6,340 bases of DNA from Chlamydiota bacterium (GTDB taxonomy: Bacteria; Chlamydiota; Chlamydiia; Chlamydiales; Waddliaceae). The notes under the pieces are model-generated. The model had not been told where the DNA came from. It worked only from the letters and a program-made list of their open reading frames with translations, and made no database searches. The position numbers and the translations under genes are program-made. Position 1 is the first letter of the stretch. Each line of letters starts with the position of its first letter. Location: the NCBI GenBank assembly GCA_011065005.1, contig JAAKFP010000153.1:1-6340 (forward strand), in the 5' to 3' direction. Of the stretch, positions 1 to 5,501 are shown in pieces.

Positions 1-2
1 CC

Positions 3-275
3 TATCCTAGGAATTTGCTCCCGATCAAAGGGGGAAAAGCTGTTGCTATTGTTGATTTTGGTGGAGATTCAAGGAAGGGCTGGTCCCAAGGTTTATTTGG
101 TCTGGAATTTCCCGGTAAAGAGATCAAAATCAGAGGTTTATGGCATTTTATTCCAGAAAGGCAACAGAGAATTCTTATGAGTTATGTATTTAAAAATAAA
201 TTGCATAAGGAAATTCTCCCTTTTGGGGGGGTACGTGAAATCATTGATCAATATCTAAGAAGTAATCAGCCTTGA
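3..275 (+). CDS. C-terminal end of a PilZ-like domain protein (5' end outside window)
   Basis: The frame is open from the first bases of the window to a TGA at 273-275, giving 90 visible residues. A TTG at 15 could be a start, but the frame stays open upstream and no ribosome binding site is visible, so I read this as the tail of a longer gene. The visible part contains a strand ending in LFGLEF, which matches the xxxGxxF strand late in PilZ domains. It is followed by IPERQQRILMSYVF, which resembles the closing helix of PilZ proteins (pattern IPxxxQRxIxxYI). PilZ domains bind cyclic di-GMP through an RxxxR and a D/NxSxxG motif in the N-terminal half. That half lies outside the window, so ligand binding cannot be judged. 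That it codes is fairly sure; the PilZ assignment is tentative and rests on two short stretches. Confidence 0.5.
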   Translation, partial: YPRNLLPIKGGKAVAIVDFGGDSRKGWSQGLFGLEFPGKEIKIRGLWHFIPERQQRILMSYVFKNKLHKEILPFGGVREIIDQYLRSNQP

Positions 276-311
276 GGTCCTGAACGGATAGGTGGCAACG
301 GCATAATTTGC

Positions 312-342
312 TGGATTTGATATTTCCTTTTACTCAAATCCA
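312..342. other. Hairpin downstream of the PilZ-like gene
   Basis: TGGATTTGA at 312-320 pairs perfectly with TCAAATCCA at 334-342 around a 13-base loop. It begins 36 bases after the stop codon at 275. No T run follows on either strand, so it is not a standard intrinsic terminator. It may stabilise the 3' end of the upstream transcript, or act as a dyad operator for the promoter-like sequence that starts seven bases further on. Both roles are inference. Confidence 0.45.
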
Positions 343-348
343 TAAGGG

Positions 349-377
349 TTGACAAAGAGACATGTGGGATACATTAT
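349..377 (+). promoter_or_regulatory. Sigma70-type promoter-like sequence with no gene downstream
   Basis: A perfect TTGACA (349-354) is followed after 17 bases by CATTAT (372-377), which matches the TATAAT consensus at four of six positions. Transcription would begin near 384. No open reading frame of note follows on this strand before the convergent tRNA gene. A transcript would meet the terminator-like hairpin at 448-467 after about 80 bases. It may drive a small RNA, or it may be a chance match in AT-rich DNA. Confidence 0.35.
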
Positions 378-387
378 TTTCAGGAAA

Positions 388-411
388 CAAAAGTAACTGT
401 TTTAACTTTTG
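388..411. other. Small AT-rich hairpin
   Basis: CAAAAGT (388-394) pairs with ACTTTTG (405-411) across a 10-base loop. On its own this 7-bp stem is weak. It is worth noting because it would lie near the 5' end of any transcript started by the promoter-like sequence at 349-377. Confidence 0.25.
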
Positions 412-435
412 AGAGCAGAGTTGATACTTGGGAGT

Positions 436-489
436 CCAGAGGGTCTGACCCTTTGGCAGGGTTTTTTAGGGGGACAGAGTCCCCCTAAA
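436..489. repeat. Two-hairpin element next to the tRNA 3' end
   Basis: Two hairpins stand back to back. The first pairs CCAGAGGGT (436-444) with ACCCTTTGG (448-456), with one G-T wobble and a three-base loop. The second is a perfect 10-bp stem, TTTAGGGGGA (465-474) with TCCCCCTAAA (480-489), and loop CAGAG. The second stem abuts the tRNA discriminator base at 490, so it begins exactly where the tRNA transcript's 3' trailer would begin. No T run follows on the minus strand, which argues against a normal tRNA terminator. From memory, the pattern GTCCAGAGGG...CCCTTTGG followed by a G-rich/C-rich stem occurs as a dispersed intergenic repeat in many bacteria. I could not check this. Confidence 0.5.
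448..467 (+). terminator. Possible intrinsic terminator, plus strand
   Basis: ACCCT (448-452), a five-base loop and AGGGT (458-462) are followed directly by TTTTT (463-467). That is the layout of a short rho-independent terminator. It could end transcripts of the PilZ-like gene or of a small RNA begun near 384. The same bases also take part in a different hairpin (436-456), so the two folds compete. Confidence 0.35.
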
Positions 490-571
490 TGCCCAGGATA
501 GGACTCGAACCTACACACCTTGCGGCACCAGATCCTAAATCTGGCGTGTCTACCAATTCCACCACCTGGGC
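490..571 (-). tRNA. tRNA-Leu (anticodon UAG)
   Basis: Read on the minus strand, all parts of a class II tRNA of 82 bases are present. The acceptor stem is GCCCAGG with CCTGGGC and discriminator A, and the D arm contains GGTAGACAC. The anticodon stem CCAGA/TCTGG encloses the loop TTTAGGA, giving anticodon TAG (plus-strand 535-537). The long variable arm has a GCAA loop, and the T arm GTAGG/CCTAT holds the TTCGAGT loop. The long variable arm and TAG anticodon identify a leucine tRNA that reads CUA and other CUN codons. CCA is not encoded: the bases after the discriminator are TTT, so it must be added by a nucleotidyltransferase. The gene lies 42 bases downstream of the coiled-coil gene on the same strand. 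Confidence 0.97.
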
Positions 572-587
572 TTTGTGATTAGCGGTG

Positions 588-617
588 AGTTTAACGTGTA
601 GCTTAGCTTTTCGTCAA
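588..617 (-). promoter_or_regulatory. Probable tRNA-Leu promoter overlapping the upstream stop codon
   Basis: On the minus strand TTGACG (612-617) is followed after 18 bases by TAAACT (588-593), a four-of-six match to TATAAT. A start site around 581 would leave a leader of roughly 10 bases before the tRNA at 571, which is usual for tRNA genes. The -35 hexamer includes the TGA stop codon (614-616) of the coiled-coil gene. Read-through from that gene could also supply the tRNA, since no terminator lies between them. Confidence 0.4.
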
Positions 618-2692
618 TGTGAATCTGAGGTCGTTTTTGTTTCTTGCGAGCCTTTGCGACTAGATAGCTTTCCAATGATTTCTTGCTGTTTAACCATTAG
701 GTCTAGTTGTTCGGCGTGCTTTTTCTCTAGTTCTTCATACTTTCTCTTGTAGGTAGAAGTTTGTTCCCGGTTGAATTCCACTTCTTTTGTTCCCGATTCC
801 AGTTTTTCGTTCAAAGCAACGGCTTTGGCGCTCTCATGCTCGAAATCGTTTCCTAGAAGGTATATGCGATCATGGAGTTCGTTGACTTCATTATTTTTGG
901 ATGTCAGAGTTTCTTTCAGGCTTTCAATCTCTTGCGAGTATTCTTGTACTGTTGATTCAAGTTCTTCGTTTCGTTGTTTCTCTTTTTCATGGGTTTGTTG
1001 AAGGGCAAGACTCCGGTTTCTCTCTAGAGATACGTTATTGGCAAAATCGGAGACCTCTTCTTGTTGTGTTCGAATTGTCTCTTTTAGAAAGGTGATTTCT
1101 TCACTATTTTCGAGAATTTCTTTTTCTAATTCTTTTGTTGCTTCAATTTGAAAATCGGTATCAGTACGCGCTGCTGACAAGCTGTCTCCGAGGTCTTTGG
1201 CTCGGAATTGTTCCGATTCAAGTGCTCCTGTTATCTGGGTGATGGTCTCATGTAGAGTTTGGATTGCATCTTGCTTCTCTGTGATTGCGCTTTCAAGTGC
1301 GTTGAGTTTGTTTGATGTATCCTCAACGAACGTTTGATGGTCCTCCTCATTTTCCACTCTTTCTCTTTCTAGTTCTGTTGTCAAGTCGTCTATTCGAGAT
1401 TCCAAATCTTGAATGAAATCTTTTTTGTCGGCGATCGTATCTTGGAACAAAGCTAAAATTTCGGAGTTTTCTTCCAAGGTTTCTTTTAAGGAGGTGACCT
1501 CCTTTGTTGCATCATTCAATACATCTTCCAAGTACAAGCTATGTTGTTGTCCAGTATCTATTTTTGACAGAGCAATGTCTAGGTCGAGAAGTAGTTTTTC
1601 GGCCCTCGTTCTTTCTTCACTGTATTGATCTGAAAGCTCTTGTTGTGTTTTTTCCAAAACATTGAGTGTTGCAGTGTACACATCTGTCAACCCTTGTAAG
1701 TTAACATACTCCTTGGTTAGGGCTTGAAGATAGGTTGAATACTGGCTTCTATCGCCTTCGGCTTGCTTTTCAATTTGACGAAGGAGTGTTTCCAAACTTT
1801 GTGAATAATCCTGCAGTCCACTTTGCTCTTCTTTCAAGCTTTGAAGGTCATCTTGGAAGCTGTTGCTCTTTAGAATTTCTACCTCCAAAGCTGTTGCGAG
1901 ATCTTGAAGTTGGTTGTTTAGGCCAGATGATATCGACTCTCTTAATTCATCTTGCGCTTTTCCATATTCTTCGAATTCTTGTGTAAACTCCTCTCGTTCC
2001 TCTCTAGCTTCTTCCTGAATTTGATCGATTTTCGCTTGAAGGGAGAAAATTGCCTGCTCTTTGGTTGTGCGTTGGGTTTCTGTCATTGCAGCTAAAGCTT
2101 CTATTATGCTCTCCATTCGGGCGAACTTTTGTTCGCTTGTCAAATTTTCTATTTCAAGAACGGCTATTCTGTCTAACAGGTCTTCATTGGTATGCTTTTC
2201 TTCAGCTAAAGCTTGACAGATTTCTGCTAGACGTGCTCGCTCAGCGGGATCCCCTTTGGTAAAGAGCTGACTTTTCATTTCATGAAGTTTATGGTCCGCT
2301 TCGACAATTTTTCTTTTGAGTTCTTTGATTCTGCTGGTTTGTAAACGGTTTGTTTCCTTAATAGCTACTATCTCGCCAACATCAGTATCGTTCCAATCTG
2401 TGGCGTGACCCGACTTGAGGCCTGTTTCTTCCCAGTCGTTGTCTTTAGAAACAATCAATAACGATTTGTTGCTCCCTTTTTGGACGATTTCGTTGTTAAC
2501 TTTCGACACTTGACTGGTGATGACTTCAAATCCTATCAGGCCTAAAGCTACAATCATGAGAACACCAAGGGCTACATTTGTGGTTCGTTGTCGCTGTTTT
2601 TTTAAATTGGGGGAGGCATTATCTTTAAATGGTTGAGGTTTCACAGTTTGGGTGGGTTTATCGGTTGTAGGCTTCGGGTTTTGACTTTCCAT
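614..2692 (-). CDS. Signal-anchored long coiled-coil protein, function unknown
   Basis: The 692-residue product has three parts. Residues 1-37 are polar, rich in proline, lysine and threonine, and end in the basic patch KKQRQR (31-36). Residues 38-58 are one hydrophobic segment, VALGVLMIVALGLIGFEV at its core. Residues 59-104 are a polar linker holding the only two tryptophans (87, 100). From about 105 to 675 the chain is almost entirely Glu/Lys/Gln/Leu-rich heptad-like helix without proline apart from 149, so it should form a very long coiled coil. The sequence LKET recurs at 402, 536 and 592. The only cysteine is at 159. The basic patch before the membrane segment predicts the N-terminus in the cytoplasm and the coiled coil outside the inner membrane. 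No enzymatic domain is visible. The start is supported by AAGAAGGA seven bases upstream. It may be a structural, tethering or envelope-spanning protein; similarity to SMC- or myosin-like proteins would reflect composition only. Confidence 0.9.
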   Translation of the reverse strand: MESQNPKPTTDKPTQTVKPQPFKDNASPNLKKQRQRTTNVALGVLMIVALGLIGFEVITSQVSKVNNEIVQKGSNKSLLIVSKDNDWEETGLKSGHATDWNDTDVGEIVAIKETNRLQTSRIKELKRKIVEADHKLHEMKSQLFTKGDPAERARLAEICQALAEEKHTNEDLLDRIAVLEIENLTSEQKFARMESIIEALAAMTETQRTTKEQAIFSLQAKIDQIQEEAREEREEFTQEFEEYGKAQDELRESISSGLNNQLQDLATALEVEILKSNSFQDDLQSLKEEQSGLQDYSQSLETLLRQIEKQAEGDRSQYSTYLQALTKEYVNLQGLTDVYTATLNVLEKTQQELSDQYSEERTRAEKLLLDLDIALSKIDTGQQHSLYLEDVLNDATKEVTSLKETLEENSEILALFQDTIADKKDFIQDLESRIDDLTTELERERVENEEDHQTFVEDTSNKLNALESAITEKQDAIQTLHETITQITGALESEQFRAKDLGDSLSAARTDTDFQIEATKELEKEILENSEEITFLKETIRTQQEEVSDFANNVSLERNRSLALQQTHEKEKQRNEELESTVQEYSQEIESLKETLTSKNNEVNELHDRIYLLGNDFEHESAKAVALNEKLESGTKEVEFNREQTSTYKRKYEELEKKHAEQLDLMVKQQEIIGKLSSRKGSQETKTTSDSH

Positions 2693-2699
2693 AATTTTG

Positions 2700-2707
2700 T
2701 CCTTCTT
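2700..2707 (-). promoter_or_regulatory. Ribosome binding site of the coiled-coil gene
   Basis: AAGAAGGA on the minus strand lies seven bases before the ATG at 2692-2690. It is the strongest Shine-Dalgarno sequence in the window and fixes the start of the 692-residue protein. Confidence 0.75.
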
Positions 2708-2733
2708 AGGTTTTACGAGGATTTTCTTTTTTC

Positions 2734-2761
2734 ATTATACATAATAGCTAAAAACAATTAA
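2734..2761 (-). promoter_or_regulatory. Probable promoter of the coiled-coil gene
   Basis: A perfect TATAAT lies at 2734-2739 on the minus strand. The best -35 candidate at normal distance is TTAATT (2756-2761), 16 bases upstream, which is a weak match. The predicted start near 2727 gives a leader of about 35 bases. The promoter lies just outside the 13-bp tandem duplication at 2768-2793. Confidence 0.5.
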
Positions 2762-2767
2762 GTACAA

Positions 2768-2793
2768 GTTGAATTTTGCAGTTGAATTTTGCA
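2768..2793. repeat. 13-bp perfect tandem duplication
   Basis: GTTGAATTTTGCA is present twice in direct succession (2768-2780 and 2781-2793). It marks the left border of the repeat-rich intergenic region, immediately upstream of the coiled-coil gene's promoter. It could be a slippage product or a duplicated insertion target with nothing remaining between the copies. Confidence 0.8.
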
Positions 2794-2853
2794 GTGGCAC
2801 GTGGCTTTGTTGCGTTCTTCACCACAGAGGTAAGCATTCAGACCCTTGCTTAA

Positions 2854-2899
2854 TAACCGCGAAGACTCGCGAAGTTAGCGAAGCATACGCGAAGAAAAT
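2854..2899 (+). repeat. GCGAAG-type inverted repeat, left arm
   Basis: This 46-base arm matches the reverse complement of 3152-3197 at 45 of 46 positions; the one difference is C2884 opposite T3167. Within it GCGAAG occurs four times (2859, 2869, 2878, 2889) at intervals of 9 to 11 bases, so the arm is itself a short quasi-periodic repeat with about one unit per helical turn. Confidence 0.9.
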
Positions 2900-2957
2900 T
2901 TTAGCGAGTAAATTCATGAAAGAAGTGAAAGGAAGAACAACAATTCCCGCTGGAAAT

Positions 2958-2980
2958 TTCACCACAGAGAGCACAGAGAG
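2958..2980 (+). repeat. CACAGAGA-type repeat, left copy of inner inverted pair
   Basis: TTCACCACAGAG starts this copy, followed by AGCACAGAGAG. The core CACAGAGAGCACAGAGA (2963-2979) matches the reverse complement of 3036-3052 at 16 of 17 positions. A shorter copy of the same family, TTCACCACAGAGG, lies upstream at 2818-2830. Confidence 0.75.
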
Positions 2981-3035
2981 GAATTTAAGGTTTTATGAGA
3001 GGGTCTATTCTTAATAAACCCCGAAATTTTTCCAT

Positions 3036-3063
3036 TCTCTGTGTTCTCTGTGTTCTCGGTGGT
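3036..3063 (-). repeat. CACAGAGA-type repeat, right copy of inner inverted pair
   Basis: Read on the minus strand this copy begins ACCACCGAGAACACAGAG and continues AACACAGAGA. It is one unit longer than the left copy at 2958-2980 and in opposite orientation. Together they form an imperfect inverted repeat with a 55-base spacer, wholly inside the GCGAAG palindrome. Confidence 0.75.
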
Positions 3064-3151
3064 AAATAAATCATTAACACTCAAAAAGTTGCTTCAGCGG
3101 GAGCGGCTGAAGGAAGAATAGTGGCAAAAAAAACAATTTTTAAACCTTTTT

Positions 3152-3197
3152 ATTTTCTTCGCGTATTCTTCGCTAACTTCGCGAGTCTTCGCGGTTA
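3152..3197 (-). repeat. GCGAAG-type inverted repeat, right arm
   Basis: This is the partner of 2854-2899 (45 of 46 bases identical in inverted orientation, 252 bases between the arms). RNA crossing both arms could form a long, almost perfect stem. In the DNA the pair could extrude as a cruciform or recombine to invert the segment between them. Confidence 0.9.
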
Positions 3198-3250
3198 CAG
3201 ATAGAGGTAAACGGTTACGTTAAAAAAAGCTTGATTTGTGCTTGAATGCC

Positions 3251-3285
3251 GGGTATGTCTACCTTAGATAAGTAGGATTTTACCC
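3251..3285. promoter_or_regulatory. Interrupted dyad upstream of the YyaL-family gene
   Basis: GGGTA (3251-3255) and TACCC (3281-3285) enclose a second inverted pair, CTAC (3259-3262) and GTAG (3272-3275), around a nine-base centre. It lies 47 bases before the ATG at 3333. It may be an operator or a leader hairpin. A weak promoter candidate, TTGAAT (3242-3247) and TAGATA (3265-3270) with 17-base spacing, overlaps it. Confidence 0.3.
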
Positions 3286-3332
3286 ATGTTATGTGGCGAG
3301 CTCCTATTTATTGTTAAAATTTGGATAAATTT

Positions 3333-5405
3333 ATGGCAGAATCGTCGAAAAATACCAACCGTCTCATCAATGAAAAATCTCCCTATCTGCTACAACATGC
3401 CCACAATCCTGTAGACTGGTACCCCTGGGGTGAAGAGGCGATTAACACGGCTCAAGTGTTAGATATGCCAATATTTCTTTCCATAGGGTATGCAACATGC
3501 CATTGGTGTCATGTCATGGAAACCGAATCTTTTGAAGATCCCGAAGTTGCTAAGCTGCTCAATGAAACTTTTATCAATATAAAGGTTGACAGAGAGGAAC
3601 TTCCGGAGGTCGACAGCTTATATATGGAATTCGCCCAGAGCATGATGGCAGGGGCGGCGGGATGGCCTCTGAATATGGTCTTAACCCCAAATTTAGAGCC
3701 CTTCTTCGCAACAACCTACCTTCCTCCACATTCCACAGACGAAATGATGGGATTGGCGGATCTTATTCTACGTATTCGCGAAGTTTGGAATAGTGAAGAA
3801 CGAGAAAAGGTGATCTCACAAGCGGAAAAAATCGTTGAGGTTTTTGAAGAGAACAACCACACAGAGGGAGAGGAGATTCCTGCCAAAGAATATATCGATG
3901 CGACAATTGAGCTTATTTACAAAATGACAGATCCTGTCTATGGAGGGATGAAAGGGGCTCCCAAATTTCCTATAGGATATCAGACAAACATACTCCTCGA
4001 ATACTCCTCTTTTGCTAATGATAGCCGGGCGCTTTTTGTGGCAGAAAGGACGTTGGATATGATGCAACGTGGGGGAATTTATGATCACCTTGGCGGAGGT
4101 TTTTCGCGATATAGTATTGATGAACAGTGGCTTGTACCACATTTTGAGAAGATGCTCTACGACAATGCTCTGCTTTCACATTCGTATCTTCAGGTGTGGA
4201 AATTAACGAAAAGGGACCTGTACCGTGAGGTCTGTGACGATATTATACAGTATGTCTTAAGAGATATGACCCACCCAGAAGGGGGCTACTACTCAGCCCA
4301 GGATGCAGATTCAGAGGGTCGTGAGGGATTTTATTATACCTGGACGGTTCAAGAGATAGAGGAAATCCTAGGCGAGGAGAAAAGTCGGCTGTTTTGTGAT
4401 TTTTTTGATGTGAAAGAGCTAGGGAACTTTGAAGGGAGAAATGTATTACATACAGCGAAGAGAGCTGAAGAATACGCCATTGAAAACAACCTTGACGTCA
4501 GAGACTTTGAAAATCAGATTACCGAAATGAAACAAAAGGTGTGGATGGCGAGAGGAGAACGAGTGCCGCCGCTAAAAGATGATAAGATCTTGAGCTCTTG
4601 GAATGGACTCATGATCTTTTCTATTGTGGAAGCGGGATGCGCCTTGAAAAGCCGCACCTATATCGAGTCCGGAATTAGAGCCGCCCAGTTCGTGAGAAAT
4701 AATCTCTGGGAGGGGGATAGATTATTAAGAAGATGGAGAGATGGAGAAGCACACTTTAATGCTGGATTGGATGAGTACGCTTTCCTTGTCCGAGGGTTGC
4801 TCTCCCTATTTGAAGCGGGATGCGGGAATGAATGGCTTGCTTGGGCTATGGAAATTACCAACCTCTTAAAAGAAAAATTTAAAATGGACAATGGAGGATA
4901 TTATCAGACCGATGGTACCGATCCCTTTTTGATCCTTAGAAAATGTCAATTTTCAGATGGAGCAGAACCTTCGGGAAATGCGATTCATTGTGAGAATCTT
5001 CTTCGGTTGTATCAACTGACATATAACCAACAATATTTGGAAGATGCTGAGGACACTTTCCGTGCTGTTCAAAAATATATTGACACCTACTCTCCAGAAT
5101 ACAGCTATCATGTGTTAAATTTGATTCGATACTTCAACCCGAAGGCACCAACTATTGTGGTTGCATTGAATGAACATAAGGATTTCCAATCTGAGATTCA
5201 TGAAAAAATCTTTAGCAGTTTTGTCCCCCATCGTGCGGTGATCTGGGCTCAAGAGGGGGATGAGGAGCTTTGCTCTCTGTTGCCACACATTAAGGGGCAG
5301 GTGGCGATGAATGGAAATACTACTGTTTATATATGTCATAATCGAATTTGTGAGAAGCCTTTAACGGATATAAATGAGACCCTCACAGCGATTGAAAACC
5401 TATAA
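3333..5405 (+). CDS. YyaL/SSP411-family protein: thioredoxin-like domain plus six-hairpin glycosidase-like domain
   Basis: The 690-residue product is a full-length member of COG1331 (DUF255, YyaL/SSP411/SPATA20), whose biochemical role is not established. The N-terminal family signature [20 protein letters not shown] starts near residue 9. It is followed by a thioredoxin-like domain with CHWC at 56-59 within [13 protein letters not shown], and by GAAGWPL at 107-113, where most relatives have a run of glycines before WPL. From about residue 180 the chain forms the (alpha/alpha)6 toroid seen in epimerase- and glycosidase-like proteins. Conserved stretches there are [10 protein letters not shown] (269-278), DADSEG (324-329) and [10 protein letters not shown] (416-425). 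No signal peptide is seen, so it is probably cytosolic. I chose ATG 3333 because GGA lies seven bases upstream and the family signature begins soon after. An in-frame TTG at 3321 would add four residues. The gene is divergent from the coiled-coil gene and 96 bases ahead of the TPR gene. Confidence 0.95.
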   Translation: MAESSKNTNRLINEKSPYLLQHAHNPVDWYPWGEEAINTAQVLDMPIFLSIGYATCHWCHVMETESFEDPEVAKLLNETFINIKVDREELPEVDSLYMEFAQSMMAGAAGWPLNMVLTPNLEPFFATTYLPPHSTDEMMGLADLILRIREVWNSEEREKVISQAEKIVEVFEENNHTEGEEIPAKEYIDATIELIYKMTDPVYGGMKGAPKFPIGYQTNILLEYSSFANDSRALFVAERTLDMMQRGGIYDHLGGGFSRYSIDEQWLVPHFEKMLYDNALLSHSYLQVWKLTKRDLYREVCDDIIQYVLRDMTHPEGGYYSAQDADSEGREGFYYTWTVQEIEEILGEEKSRLFCDFFDVKELGNFEGRNVLHTAKRAEEYAIENNLDVRDFENQITEMKQKVWMARGERVPPLKDDKILSSWNGLMIFSIVEAGCALKSRTYIESGIRAAQFVRNNLWEGDRLLRRWRDGEAHFNAGLDEYAFLVRGLLSLFEAGCGNEWLAWAMEITNLLKEKFKMDNGGYYQTDGTDPFLILRKCQFSDGAEPSGNAIHCENLLRLYQLTYNQQYLEDAEDTFRAVQKYIDTYSPEYSYHVLNLIRYFNPKAPTIVVALNEHKDFQSEIHEKIFSSFVPHRAVIWAQEGDEELCSLLPHIKGQVAMNGNTTVYICHNRICEKPLTDINETLTAIENL

Positions 5406-5501
5406 AACTCTATAAAAATCCTTTTTTCTTAAGGAGATTTAGGTTATCCTTTAGAATAGAAAAAAAGTATCAGATTAATACTTAACTTGCTGAGTATAAG
5501 T
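5406..5501. other. Spacer between YyaL-family and TPR genes
   Basis: This 96-base AT-rich gap holds no gene. TCCTT (5419-5423), AAGGA (5431-5435) and TCCTT (5447-5451) allow two mutually exclusive 5-bp stems. AAGTAT (5465-5470) pairs with ATACTT (5478-5483) over a seven-base loop. None has the stem strength plus T run of a standard terminator, and no strong promoter is visible. Whether the two flanking genes are co-transcribed is open. Confidence 0.35.

Larger units (their letters stand above)
2768..3250. repeat. Nested inverted-repeat region between divergent genes (no gene seen)
   Basis: This stretch separates the divergent coiled-coil and YyaL-family genes and contains no convincing gene. 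From left to right it holds the 13-bp duplication, a short TTCACCACAGAGG copy (2818-2830), the left GCGAAG arm (2854-2899), a CACAGAGA copy (2958-2980), an inverted CACAGAGA copy (3036-3063), a small hairpin CTTCAGC/GCTGAAG (3092-3098 with 3106-3112) and the right GCGAAG arm (3152-3197). The arrangement resembles dispersed non-coding palindromic repeats or a small non-autonomous element rather than protein-coding DNA. No transposase, clear terminal inverted repeats at the outer edges or target duplication flanking the whole is visible. Confidence 0.7.

Noticed and set aside
614..2692. Chlamydial-type inclusion membrane protein
   Set aside because: Those proteins carry a paired (bilobed) hydrophobic region of about 40-60 residues; here there is one segment of about 20 residues.
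2769..3014. An 81-codon plus-strand reading frame in the intergenic region
   Set aside because: It runs through the 13-bp duplication, the GCGAAG arm and the CACAGAGA copy, has no ribosome binding site or recognisable domain, and its codons are dictated by the repeats. It is best read as a by-product of repeat DNA.
2854..3197. CRISPR array
   Set aside because: The repeats are few, inverted and of two different families, not direct repeats with regular unique spacers, and no cas gene is present.
2768..3250. Insertion sequence or complete transposon
   Set aside because: No transposase frame exists and the inverted arms are internal and not at defined outer ends. A non-autonomous element remains possible but cannot be shown from one copy.
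3816..4142. Minus-strand reading frame of 108 codons inside the YyaL-family gene
   Set aside because: It lies opposite strongly conserved coding sequence, has no visible ribosome binding site and resembles no known protein; it is an antisense shadow.
5419..5451. Switch-like competing hairpins (TCCTT/AAGGA/TCCTT)
   Set aside because: Stems are only five bases long and AT-rich, with no aptamer-like structure; too likely by chance to call a riboswitch or attenuator.
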